Source of the DNA: DATLFA01 sp039934635
Lineage (GTDB): Bacteria; Actinomycetota; Acidimicrobiia; Acidimicrobiales; WLNW01
Assembly (NCBI GenBank): GCA_039934635.1
Contig: JBDTLT010000016.1
Span: 1 to 51,298, forward strand
Direction: 5' to 3'
Length of the DNA stretch: 51,298 nucleotides
Every line of letters begins with the position of its first letter. Position 1 is the stretch's first letter. The position numbers and the translations under genes were made by a program. Below the pieces are notes generated by a model that had not been told where the DNA came from, did not search any database, and was given only the letters and a program-made list of their open reading frames with translations. Shown one piece after another: positions 26,201 to 34,028 of the stretch.

Positions 26201-26935
26201 GCCGACGTCACCCGCGATCGAAGCGATGAGGTCATGCTCGGCGCACTGGGCACGGTGGGCGTTGAGGTCGTTGACCATCGGTAACTTCGCGAAGCTGAAA
26301 TTGCCGATGACGTTGCGAGGAGCAATCGCGAAACCGGCGAGCGGCGCGCAGATGTGCGTCATTTCGTTGAAGATCAATATGGCGTCGGGTTCGGTCGACC
26401 CGTCGGGTGTCGCGTGATCGACGATGTCGTCGGCGGCGATCGTCAGGCCGTGACGGCTCTGCAGCAGCTGGATGAGCGTGGGATTGAGCTGCGCCTCGCC
26501 GGCGACGATGAACTCGAATTCTTCGCCCGCCGTTCCCTTGCGGACCGCTCGCAGGGGGAACAGCAGCACGGGCGCCGCGGGCGTCGCGGCGGTGCCCACT
26601 GGTGTCCACGTGGCCATGCCCCAGGCGAGATAGAGCGTGCGCAAGCCTCGCTCTTCGAGGTTCTCGACAGCCTTTGCGTTGATCGCTCGCATCCGGCGCG
26701 CCGCGTCGGCTCGTGAGTCGGCGGCGAGGAACAGGTCGCTCAGGCTGACCCGCGATCCTTGGCGTAGCGCTTCGATCGCCGGCACGCGTGCGCGATCGAG
26801 GTCGAGCGTGCCCACGTTGAGCGTGCGGTAGTAGAGCAGCCGGTTGGATGCACCGAGGTCGACGAGCTGGCTCATCCACGCGGTGACTGCTGCATCGACC
26901 GAACTTCGGCGGCTGTTGTCGGCAGGTGACGTCAC
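23219..26935 (-). CDS. DUF4011-type SF1 helicase with C-terminal Vsr-like nuclease domain
   Basis: 1238 residues. The N-terminus (about 20-260) fits DUF4011 (WMSQLVDLGASNRLLYYR, NPTLIQLLQSRHG). Walker A GPPGTGKS is at 297-304, DEAS at 832-835 with GDSEQLPPTTFF behind it, then a helicase C-lobe (ERVQGDERDAIILSIGY, LNVAITRARRRMMLLSS). The last 110 residues (NYRVDFALAHP, LAVECDAQTYSE, LHRLGWDVHRVWS) match the Vsr/DUF559 restriction-endonuclease-like fold. DUF4011-helicase-Vsr proteins are reported among bacterial antiviral defence genes; defence here is inference. The GTG at 26935 lies seven bases after the epimerase stop. Readings upstream to 27061 overlap that gene. Confidence 0.88.
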   Translation of the reverse strand: MTSPADNSRRSSVDAAVTAWMSQLVDLGASNRLLYYRTLNVGTLDLDRARVPAIEALRQGSRVSLSDLFLAADSRADAARRMRAINAKAVENLEERGLRTLYLAWGMATWTPVGTAATPAAPVLLFPLRAVRKGTAGEEFEFIVAGEAQLNPTLIQLLQSRHGLTIAADDIVDHATPDGSTEPDAILIFNEMTHICAPLAGFAIAPRNVIGNFSFAKLPMVNDLNAHRAQCAEHDLIASIAGDVGARKQLAAKVSTVPEDLPDLIDPDDEHLVLPADASQSHVINRVLNGESITIQGPPGTGKSQTIANLIASLVAQGKRVLFVAEKRAAIDAVVKRLNQVGLDDIVLDLHSVSRTKAAFARALAEPLQPATIVAAADPSARQQLIETRKALHDYAHTMHSIREPFGLTLYDLQAEMFAFPAVVQNPHVLPRSTTQRFGREDYHTIAAGVREYAALATAGGEQSPWAHATLSSNEEASVALDHAHALCDDESASVDAALRNLATTLGILAPAAFAGWQSVLTLINEVQRVMSAFNPTVFDDSADLPSLCTVLARAEQRGSLASFARSLSGAYRGARRRARGMLREGITLDDVQLYRGVATARDARAQWLTMAEPGRPPRAVAGFEQLTAAYQTLLVRLLALDAVLPQRGLASFDNARLRAAAAELAGDAIGVYRQPRLRTLERQIDEYQLAPVLQYAREHQLGPEQLVDTIRFTWLRSVYSMLAPELASFDGALHDRRRTDYCDLDARHMAGAVGRIRRAVQQNIASLRQKFPEQVQLVEAQAARTRGHLPSRELIARAPDVVSRTRPCWTMSPLLVAQLLPPQCFDVVVFDEASQILPADAVPALLRAPQAVIAGDSEQLPPTTFFATDTEADLDNDEMVNASALTSGLESVLDVASALLAPGFLRWHYRSLDERLVGFSNARFYENTLTTFPSPMVLGASTALPPCLVHIVVDSECDASESATDEVGRVVEFVLDHARTRPQETLGVIAMGIVHAERITEALRKARHAAPDGDDLEPFFDDDADERFFVKNLERVQGDERDAIILSIGYAKSANGRLSHNFGPLNQTGGERRLNVAITRARRRMMLLSSFATTDIDLSRTNAKGVALLRDYMVYADSSGGAAARGASGVALDPFLEHVRGWMASLSLPVTSMVGQSNYRVDFALAHPTDGSRALAVECDAQTYSEARTTRDRDRLRPEALHRLGWDVHRVWSAQWYRDPQSEAQRIRDAWRTMTGQ

Positions 26936-26942
26936 GTAGCGT

Positions 26943-28085
26943 TCAGATCCGTGTATCGGAGCGAACTCTCGACGCGCCCGGCCCGCTGTACGTGAGGCCG
27001 AACCCCGGAGTGTGGCGCCACTCGACCGACGGTAGCGCCGACAGCGCGCTCTTCCACGCACCGATCAATTGATCCTCGGCGTCGTAATCGAAAGGATCGT
27101 CGAGCACCATTTCTTCGACGCCGCCGGGCTCGGGTGGATGTTGCGCCAACCACCGAGCGGTGCGCGCGATGGCGATTCGTGCGGGCACGAGGTCGCGATA
27201 GCCGAGACGCTGGCGCAGCGACGACGTATCGAACACACGATGCGTCGGCCGATGCTGCGCGACGAGTGGTCGTGCGGGCAGGGCGATCTCCCATGGCAGC
27301 GACACGATCTCGATCTCGTGGTCGAGTTCGTGCGCGACGATCTCGATCACTTGTGCGAGCGTCAGGCACTCGTCGTCGGCAACGTTGAAGCATTGGCCGG
27401 CCGCAGCCGGATGGCCGACGGCGAGCAGCACTGCGTGCGCCAGATTCTCCACGTAGCCGCACGACAACAACGTCAACCCTCCGTCGGCGACAACGATGTG
27501 TCGTCGTTGATCGAGGATCCTGCGCACGATCGACCACTCGCGGGGCGCGGGTTGACGCGGCCCGTACACGATCGGATACCGGTAGTGCGTGGCTTGCGGA
27601 TGGAGTGCGAACAGGATGTTCTCGGTACGCGCGACGCGATAGCTCTTGCCGTCGGCGCTCTCGTCGGCGAGTGGCGCGTCTTCGCGTGTCGGCAGCGGCA
27701 AGCCCGGCGGGCTCCACAGATCGGGATCCATGTAACCGCGATACGCAGGTACGCCACCGATCGAGATGAACTGTCCGGTTCTGTCGACCATGATCTCGGC
27801 GATCGCCCGAAGGCGGCCGTACATCGCAAGTGTGATGTCGAACTCCCTCGAACCGATTGCCGCGGCGAACGCTTCGGCATCGTGGGGTGAGGCGTGTATG
27901 TGCTCGACGTCAGCCGGTATCTCGTCGACTTCGTGGCGACCCGTGTGCAGGATCGTCGTCGCATAGCCCCGCGCGCGCAGTCCGTTGACGATGAAGGGCC
28001 CAGTGGGGCCGGTGCCGCCGATTACCAAGGCGTTCGGGGAGTTTGGGCCCGAGCGGCCCTTGGAGCGAGAGGTTGGTGTTGTCAT
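26943..28085 (-). CDS. NAD(P)-dependent epimerase/dehydratase-like protein
   Basis: 380 residues, extended SDR type. The dinucleotide motif GGTGPTG is at 23-29. Further on come VADGGLTLLSCGYVENLAHAVLLA and GQCFNVADDECLTL, typical of the family's substrate half. The catalytic YxxxK is replaced by YRVAR, so chemistry may differ or be lost. The first 18 residues are a non-conserved extension, and a family B repeat encodes about residues 7-14 of it. The gene begins the minus-strand trio with the helicase and amidotransferase. It diverges from the SF2 helicase with only 33 bases between starts. Confidence 0.85.
   Translation of the reverse strand: MTTPTSRSKGRSGPNSPNALVIGGTGPTGPFIVNGLRARGYATTILHTGRHEVDEIPADVEHIHASPHDAEAFAAAIGSREFDITLAMYGRLRAIAEIMVDRTGQFISIGGVPAYRGYMDPDLWSPPGLPLPTREDAPLADESADGKSYRVARTENILFALHPQATHYRYPIVYGPRQPAPREWSIVRRILDQRRHIVVADGGLTLLSCGYVENLAHAVLLAVGHPAAAGQCFNVADDECLTLAQVIEIVAHELDHEIEIVSLPWEIALPARPLVAQHRPTHRVFDTSSLRQRLGYRDLVPARIAIARTARWLAQHPPEPGGVEEMVLDDPFDYDAEDQLIGAWKSALSALPSVEWRHTPGFGLTYSGPGASRVRSDTRI
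28045..28067 (+). repeat. Family B palindromic repeat, copy 2
   Basis: Reads GGGCCCGAGCGGCCC then TTGGAGCG. It lies on the opposite strand to the epimerase gene and encodes part of its variable N-terminal extension (RSKGRSGP). Confidence 0.7.
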
Positions 28086-28118
28086 AGGGAGTGCGAACGA
28101 CGCTATACCCCGACCCTC

Positions 28119-29765
28119 GTGCGAGCGATCACACTACGACCCTGGCAACGCGATGCGCTCGAGGCGTTCCGCGCCCGTACGACGCCCGACTTCCTTGCGG
28201 TCGCGTGCCCGGGCGCGGGCAAGACGACGTTCGCCCTTGCGGCGTTGCGCCAAGACTTGCGCACCGAACGCCGGCCGGTGGTCGTTGTCGTACCGACGCA
28301 GCATCTCAAACACCAGTGGGCGCAGGCGGCGGCGCGTTTCGGCTTGCATCTCGAAGCCGACTGGCAATGGCGCATGGGACTGCCCTCCGACATGCACGGC
28401 GTCATCGTCACCTACAGCCAGGCGTCGACGTCGGCGAAGTCGCTGGCTCGTCTCGCGAACGGCGGCATCGCGATCCTCGACGAGGTGCATCACGCGGCGA
28501 GCGACCGCACTTGGGGCGACGGGGTCCGGTCCGCGGTCGGCGATGCCGAATGTCGATTGTTGTTGTCGGGGACACCATTTCGCACCGATGACAATCCGAT
28601 CCCTTTCGTGAGGTATTCATTCGGTGACTACGGCGATGCGGTCGCCGACTACTCCTACGGGTACGGCGACGCGCTGGCCGACGGTGGTGTCGTGCGGCCG
28701 GTCTTCTTTCCTCGCTTCGACGGTCACATGGAGTGGCGTTCGAGCGACGGTGAAGAGATGGCGGCATCGTTCGACGAGGACCTGCGTCGAGACCAATGGG
28801 GCGCTCGCTTGCGCACCGCGCTGAGCCCTGACGGCGACTGGCTACCGGCGGTGCTGGCAAAGGCCCACGAACGACTCGTCGACATCCGCCGCACTCATCC
28901 GGGCGCGGGTGGTTTGGTGATCGCGATCGATCAGGAACATGCGCGCTCTGTTGTCAAGATCCTCAAGCGGGACCACAAGATCAGCGCACGCGTTGCATTG
29001 TCGGACGATCCAAAGGCATCGACGGTGATCGCGAAGTTCGCACAGAGCGACGAACCGTGGATCGTCGCGGTGCGCATGATCAGCGAAGGTGTCGACATCC
29101 CGCGCCTTCGCGTCGGCGTGTTGGCCACCACGACGGCGACTGCGATGTTCTTTCGCCAGGCGGTCGGCCGTATTGCTCGGTGGACTCCGGGCCTGCGTTC
29201 GCAAAAGGCGTACTTCTTCCTCCCCGACGATCCGCGCGTGCGCGGTCACGCGCTGACACTGGCGCAAGAGCGACGACACTCGATCGAAGCCCGTCGACGC
29301 GCCGCGGAGGAGGCGGGGTTCGACAACGCGCAGTCACAACCGCGACCCGAAGAACAACTGTCGCTCTTCCAGGCGCTGTCGTCGACCGTCGTCGGTGGTG
29401 CGGCGAACGACGGGTCATCCTCGGCGCCGTCCGATGGCATCGACCCATCGGAAGATGTCGACATCGGCGCCGACGCGTTCGCCGGCTTCGATGTGGTGCT
29501 GCCACCGCCCCCACCGTTGCCCGGCCGTCAACCCGATCCTCGGGGCGCGCTGTCCGAGATGCGCACCCGTGAATCCGAGAAGCGCGATCTGCGCGATTTC
29601 AACACCGTGCGCGTGACCGAGCTTGCTCGCCTCACCGGGTGGGACCACGCGCGGATCAACGGCGAGTTGAACCGCCGCGCCGGTATCCGCTCGATCGCCG
29701 AAGCCACGGTCGCGCAGTTGGAGAAGCGTCTGAAAGAAGCCGACCGCTGGATCGAGACGGGCTGA
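28119..29765 (+). CDS. DEAD/DEAH-box SF2 helicase
   Basis: 548 residues. LRPWQRDALEAF (Q-like motif), Walker A PGAGKTT at 31-37, DEVHH at 121-125, LLLSGTPFRTD (motif III region), ISEGVDIPRLRV and QAVGRIAR (motif VI) give a complete two-lobe SF2 motor of the type III restriction/UvrB-like class. Residues about 425-500 are an acidic, proline-rich linker; the C-terminal 60 residues (TELARLTGWDHARINGELNRRAG) look like a small helical DNA-binding unit. GTG 28119 is chosen because the motor begins right after it. No clear ribosome-binding site is present, so leaderless or weak initiation is possible. It diverges from the epimerase-helicase-amidotransferase trio. Confidence 0.9.
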   Translation: MRAITLRPWQRDALEAFRARTTPDFLAVACPGAGKTTFALAALRQDLRTERRPVVVVVPTQHLKHQWAQAAARFGLHLEADWQWRMGLPSDMHGVIVTYSQASTSAKSLARLANGGIAILDEVHHAASDRTWGDGVRSAVGDAECRLLLSGTPFRTDDNPIPFVRYSFGDYGDAVADYSYGYGDALADGGVVRPVFFPRFDGHMEWRSSDGEEMAASFDEDLRRDQWGARLRTALSPDGDWLPAVLAKAHERLVDIRRTHPGAGGLVIAIDQEHARSVVKILKRDHKISARVALSDDPKASTVIAKFAQSDEPWIVAVRMISEGVDIPRLRVGVLATTTATAMFFRQAVGRIARWTPGLRSQKAYFFLPDDPRVRGHALTLAQERRHSIEARRRAAEEAGFDNAQSQPRPEEQLSLFQALSSTVVGGAANDGSSSAPSDGIDPSEDVDIGADAFAGFDVVLPPPPPLPGRQPDPRGALSEMRTRESEKRDLRDFNTVRVTELARLTGWDHARINGELNRRAGIRSIAEATVAQLEKRLKEADRWIETG

Positions 29766-29810
29766 CGGGCGGCGTTGCCCACTCTTGGTCGCGCCGACGG
29801 GTCCGACCGG

Positions 29811-29816
29811 TAACCT
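29811..29816 (+). promoter_or_regulatory. Candidate -10 box of a leaderless transcript
   Basis: TAACCT fits TANNNT and ends six bases before the GTG of the sugar epimerase at 29823. In actinobacteria that spacing often places the transcription start on the start codon. No convincing -35 is seen. Confidence 0.35.
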
Positions 29817-29822
29817 CGGAGA

Positions 29823-30764
29823 GTGAGAATTCTGGTCACCGGCGGTGCCGGTTTCATCGGCGCCAACCTGTGCCGTCGCCTGCTGACGACGCCCGAAGTG
29901 GGACATGTCGCGGTTCTCGACGACCTGTCCACCGGCGCGAAGTCCAATCTCGACGGTCTCGACGTCGAACTGGTCGTCGGCAGCATCCTCGACGCAGAAC
30001 TGGTGCGGGGGCTCGTCGATGGCGCCGATTCGGTGGTGCACCTGGGCGCTCGTCCATCGGTTCCCCGATCGATCCAAGATCCGATGGCGAGCCACATGGT
30101 CAACGCCACGGGGACCATGACCGTCCTCGAGGCGGCGCGGTTGTGCGGGCAACCGCAGGTGATCGTGGCCTCGTCGTCGAGCGTCTACGGGGCCAATCCC
30201 GTATTGCCCAAACGCGAAGACCTCGCATCGCGACCGCTCAGCCCGTATGCCGCGAGCAAGCTCGCCACCGAGGCGTACGCGCTGGCCTACGGTCACAGCT
30301 TCGGTTTGCCGACGCTGGCCTTTCGCTTCTTCAACGTGTTCGGTCCACTCCAGGCGGCGAACCATGCCTATGCGGCAGTCGTGCCCTCGTTCGTCGACGC
30401 CGCGTTGAGCGGCCGGCCGCTCACGATTCACGGCGACGGCACACAGTCACGCGACTTCACCTTTGTCGATTCGGTCACCGCGGTCATTGCACGCGCGATC
30501 ACGGGTCGTGTCGCGCATGCCGAGCCCGTCAATCTCGCGTTTGGTACGCGTACGACACTGCTCGAGTTGATTTCCGTGATCGAGTCGATCTTGGGCCACG
30601 AGGTTGCGCGCGAGCACGCGGACGCCCGCACGGGTGATGTTGCGCACTCCCAAGCCGATTCGACTGCGCTCGAGGGCTTGTTTCCGGGGATGCCGCCGGT
30701 CGCGTTCCCAGAGGCGGTGCGGCGCACGGTGGACTGGTTCCGGTCGGTCTCCCAACCGCGGTGA
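29823..30764 (+). CDS. NAD-dependent nucleotide-sugar epimerase/dehydratase
   Basis: 313 residues. TGGAGFIG at 6-13, SSSSVYG, and the catalytic YAASK (Y142, K146), then RFFNVFGP and GDGTQSRDFTFVDSVT, all standard for UDP-glucose/UDP-GlcNAc 4-epimerases and related dehydratases. It supplies nucleotide sugars for the glycan locus that follows; the exact sugar cannot be read. It is the first gene of the polysaccharide region. Confidence 0.92.
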   Translation: MRILVTGGAGFIGANLCRRLLTTPEVGHVAVLDDLSTGAKSNLDGLDVELVVGSILDAELVRGLVDGADSVVHLGARPSVPRSIQDPMASHMVNATGTMTVLEAARLCGQPQVIVASSSSVYGANPVLPKREDLASRPLSPYAASKLATEAYALAYGHSFGLPTLAFRFFNVFGPLQAANHAYAAVVPSFVDAALSGRPLTIHGDGTQSRDFTFVDSVTAVIARAITGRVAHAEPVNLAFGTRTTLLELISVIESILGHEVAREHADARTGDVAHSQADSTALEGLFPGMPPVAFPEAVRRTVDWFRSVSQPR

Positions 30765-30841
30765 GCGCGCTGCCGCGTGTCATGTGACCAGCGAGTTTTC
30801 TCGCCAAAGGGCGAGGAGAGCACAAGGTAGGGGTTTTCGAC

Positions 30842-30901
30842 GCATGACGTAGCCGACTATCGTTATTGAGACCGGTGAAGCCCGGTAGAAGGTAGGTCTA
30901 C
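30842..30901 (+). promoter_or_regulatory. Structured leader before the flavoprotein gene
   Basis: Two mutually exclusive stems are possible: ACCGG (30871-30875) with CCGGT (30882-30886), or AGACC (30869-30873) with GGTCT (30895-30899). The second would cover the GGTAGG ribosome-binding segment at 30891-30896. The 137-base gap upstream also has a CTCGCC/GGCGAG hairpin at about 30800-30815. No known riboswitch consensus is recognised. Confidence 0.3.
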
Positions 30902-32263
30902 GTGGAATCGGTACCGATTGCGATTGTTGGCGCGGGGCTCTCCGGGCTCAGCGTCTCTTCTCATCTCGGGCACCCGCCAGGCACGGTGATCTACGAGTCG
31001 AAGTCGCACTACGGCGGTCATATTCATTCCGAGACGCGCGATGGCTTCACTTGGGACGACGGGCCGCACATCTCGTTCACATCGAACGAGTATGTGAAGG
31101 ACCTGTTCGCGGATTGTGTCGATGGCGAGTACGAAGAGCTGTACATCACCGCCACCAACTGGTTCGAAGGGAACTGGATCGATCATCCTGCGCAGACAAG
31201 CCTCTGGCAGGTGCCCGAGCCTTTGCGGAGCCAATGCGTCGAGAGCTTTCTCGAGGCCAACGAGAAGCCGGCGTCGACGCCGGCGAATTACCAAGAGTGG
31301 CTCGATCAGGCGTTGGGACCAGTGTTTGCCGCCAACTTTCCGGCCAAATACACGCGGAAGTACTGGACGATGGAGCCTCGACAACTCGACGTCGATTGGA
31401 TCGGCTCGCGCGTCCTGCGGCCCGAACGGGACGACGTCGTCAACGGAGCACAAGGCCCGCTGCCCCAATCGATGTACTACGTCAATACGCGCTCGGCCCG
31501 ATACCCGAGCAAGGGCGGGTTCTTTGCGTACGCGCACAAGCTGGCACGGGGAGCGCATATCGAGTACGGGCGACGTCTCGAACGGGTCGACGTGAAGAAG
31601 CGGGTGCTGTTCTTCAGCGACGGCTCGAGTGTCAACTATGAGCGTCTCGTCACGACGACTGACCTTCGCCACTTCATCGAGATGACCGATGACGTGCCGA
31701 CCGAGGTCGTCGACGCGGCCCGGCGTCTGCAATCGAGTCAGTTTTGGCGCATCGACGTCGCGGTGGCGCACGAAGCGCGGCGGCCCGAGTTGTGGTTCTA
31801 CGTCTACGACGAGGACAAGCTGAGCGTTCGGATAGCCAGCATCGAAGCATTCGCACCGTCGAACGCGCCCAAGGGAAAGACGGGCATCCAGGTAGAGGTG
31901 TACGGATCCGTGTTCAAACCTCTGCCGCCCAACGGTGTCGAGGTCGCGTCAACAGTGGTCGATGAGTTGATCGAGTTCGGCCTCGTCGATTCGCCCGAAT
32001 CGGTCGAGTCCGTGTCCGTTAAACGGGTCCCCACCGGTCAGATCATCTACGACCTCAACCGGCGCGAAGCATTGTCGACCGTCAACGCGTTCCTCGCGAA
32101 GCACGGTGTCGAACGCGCCGGTCGCTATGCCGAGTGGAAATATCTCATGACCGACGCGTGCGTACTCTCCGGTCGGCGCGTGGCCAGCCGCCTCACGGGT
32201 AAAGACGATCGCATCGATTGGAGTGGCGTGGCGATCACCGCAGACGACGTGCCCGAAGACTGA
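30902..32263 (+). CDS. FAD-dependent oxidoreductase, UDP-galactopyranose mutase/amine oxidase-like
   Basis: 453 residues. The N-terminal FAD fold shows IAIVGAGLSGLSV at about 6-18, then YESKSHYGGHIHSE and DDGPHISFTSNEYV, the pattern by which UDP-galactopyranose mutases and protoporphyrinogen-oxidase-like proteins hold FAD. MYYVNTRSARYPSKGGFFAY fits the substrate region of the same group. Genes of this type recur in exopolysaccharide loci. Mutase activity is not certain because the canonical GPHxFHT is altered to GPHISFT. The GTG start follows GAAGGTAGG. Confidence 0.85.
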   Translation: MESVPIAIVGAGLSGLSVSSHLGHPPGTVIYESKSHYGGHIHSETRDGFTWDDGPHISFTSNEYVKDLFADCVDGEYEELYITATNWFEGNWIDHPAQTSLWQVPEPLRSQCVESFLEANEKPASTPANYQEWLDQALGPVFAANFPAKYTRKYWTMEPRQLDVDWIGSRVLRPERDDVVNGAQGPLPQSMYYVNTRSARYPSKGGFFAYAHKLARGAHIEYGRRLERVDVKKRVLFFSDGSSVNYERLVTTTDLRHFIEMTDDVPTEVVDAARRLQSSQFWRIDVAVAHEARRPELWFYVYDEDKLSVRIASIEAFAPSNAPKGKTGIQVEVYGSVFKPLPPNGVEVASTVVDELIEFGLVDSPESVESVSVKRVPTGQIIYDLNRREALSTVNAFLAKHGVERAGRYAEWKYLMTDACVLSGRRVASRLTGKDDRIDWSGVAITADDVPED

Positions 32264-32301
32264 TCATCCGGACGACTGACCGGAACCCTGACCACAAGCG
32301 A

Positions 32302-33843
32302 TCAGAGCCGGCGGGCCAATCCACTGCTGATGAGGCGCTGTGCGAGCACCGAGGGCGCGCCGCCTCCGGCGTAGCGGACGTCGGTGAACAGGCAGCCCCA
32401 GCAATCACCGGTGCCGTTCGGTCCCCACAGCAACACGACCGAGCCACCGCCTTTGGCGATGTAGTCGAGGGCCACCATGACGGCATCGGCTTCTTCGGAC
32501 TCCGAGAAGTTACCGGGCGGGATCGGATAGAGCTCGCCCCACCAGACGGGCAGTCCGGTGACGTTCTTGGCCCAGCGCGTGATCGTCTCCAACTTTGCCG
32601 CGGCCGTCACCCGGTCGGTGCTGATCGTGTAAGTCTTGTTGACGATGCCTCCGTCGAGCACGACGAAGTCCGCGCCAACTTTGTTGCGGTTCCAGTACTC
32701 GATGACATCGAGCGGTCGCTGATCGAACACGCCCCACGGTCCACTGAGCTGCGACGGATTCGAGGTGTTGGCGTTCGGCCACGTATCGACCACGACGTAG
32801 GGACCGCCGAGCAACGCGTCGGGCCGGACCGCTTTCACGGCGGTGTAGACCTTGTTGTACATCACGGTGTAGCCCTCGTAGTCCCACCGGTTCTCTGCGT
32901 TGTTCCAGAACCCCTTCATCTCGTTCCAGACGAGGAAGTGGCGCACGTCGGGATAGCGCTTGGCAACCTCGGCGGCCAGACGGGCAAAGTCGTCGAAGTG
33001 CGCGGGGTCTGGTGCAACCTCGATCTTGGTCCAGTCGGTGCTGCCGGGCGCGCCGCCCTTCATCCAGTCCGGTGAGCAACACAACGTGATCGTCGGTGTT
33101 CCACCATTGCGGCGGATCATGTTGATGCGCTGATCGAGCGAAGCCCAGTCGTAGACCCCGGGCGAGGGTTCAGGATTGAGCACGCCGAATCCGAAGATGT
33201 GCTGATTCTGTACCGGCGAGGCCGTGCGGAGGACGTTCTCCGCGGACGCCACTGCGGCAGGGTTGAACCATGCGTCGGCGCTGTACTGCGCGTGCGTCCA
33301 ACCGACGGTCAGCCCCGCCACGTTGGGAGTGGGGGTGGGGGTCGGCGGACGCGTGGTCGCTGTCGCCGTCGTCGGTGGCTTTGCCGCCGTGGTCGTCGGC
33401 ACCGGGCCGGTGACGGTGCCGGGCGTCGTCGTGGGTCGCACCGTCGTCGGTGACGACGCGGCTGATCGTGTCGTCACGGTGGGCGTCACACTCTGGACAC
33501 CGGGAGCGGCCGCGCCATCGGCCGCGCTGCCGGTCTTCGTAGTCGCCGCGGACGCTTGCTTTGCGGCTGTGGTCGTCGTGGTCGTTTCGGCCTGCTTCTT
33601 CTTGCCGGAACCGCGCGAAGCGAGTCGGGCGGAACTTGCGGTCTCCTCACCGTCGGACTGAAATCGCGCCGCCGATGGTGGCTGGCTGCGCATGCTGGCG
33701 AATTCGGATGCCCCTTCTTGTAGCGATTCGAAGGCGCGGCTCGGCTCGAAACCGCTGGTCAACATGATGGCGAGGAGGGCGGCAAAGCCCGTCAGGAGTC
33801 CGGCGCGTCGCCGAGAGTCGAGCAAGAGGCGTTTCACGCGCAT
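32302..33843 (-). CDS. Secreted glycoside-hydrolase-like protein (clan GH-A type) with Thr/Pro linker
   Basis: 513 residues. N-terminal basic start and hydrophobic helix (AGLLTGFAALLAIMLTSGF, about 14-32) act as signal or anchor. Residues about 80-185 are a low-complexity Thr/Pro/Ala linker. The rest is a TIM-barrel-like domain with VWNEMKGFW (Glu308, acid/base candidate) and VWWGELYPIP (Glu437, nucleophile candidate), the two strand-end glutamates of clan GH-A. The family number cannot be fixed by eye; GH39- or PslG-like is a reasonable guess. A paralogue lies next to it at 34029-35225. It could trim or release the surface glycan made by this locus. The start at 33843 has GGAGAAGG upstream. 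Confidence 0.85.
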   Translation of the reverse strand: MRVKRLLLDSRRRAGLLTGFAALLAIMLTSGFEPSRAFESLQEGASEFASMRSQPPSAARFQSDGEETASSARLASRGSGKKKQAETTTTTTAAKQASAATTKTGSAADGAAAPGVQSVTPTVTTRSAASSPTTVRPTTTPGTVTGPVPTTTAAKPPTTATATTRPPTPTPTPNVAGLTVGWTHAQYSADAWFNPAAVASAENVLRTASPVQNQHIFGFGVLNPEPSPGVYDWASLDQRINMIRRNGGTPTITLCCSPDWMKGGAPGSTDWTKIEVAPDPAHFDDFARLAAEVAKRYPDVRHFLVWNEMKGFWNNAENRWDYEGYTVMYNKVYTAVKAVRPDALLGGPYVVVDTWPNANTSNPSQLSGPWGVFDQRPLDVIEYWNRNKVGADFVVLDGGIVNKTYTISTDRVTAAAKLETITRWAKNVTGLPVWWGELYPIPPGNFSESEEADAVMVALDYIAKGGGSVVLLWGPNGTGDCWGCLFTDVRYAGGGAPSVLAQRLISSGLARRL

Positions 33844-34028
33844 CGGACATCCCTTCTCCATAAGCGCTGCAGATTACAGACGCGTTACAGATATCGGGCA
33901 GTCGGGCAGTGAAATTGAGCCAAGACTTTACGAAAGTGGGGACAAAGGGCCTAATGACCGTCACCCTAAGTGGTAAATCACCCACACCCAGCGTTGGTCA
34001 CGGTCACGCTCGTCGTGAATTCGTAACC

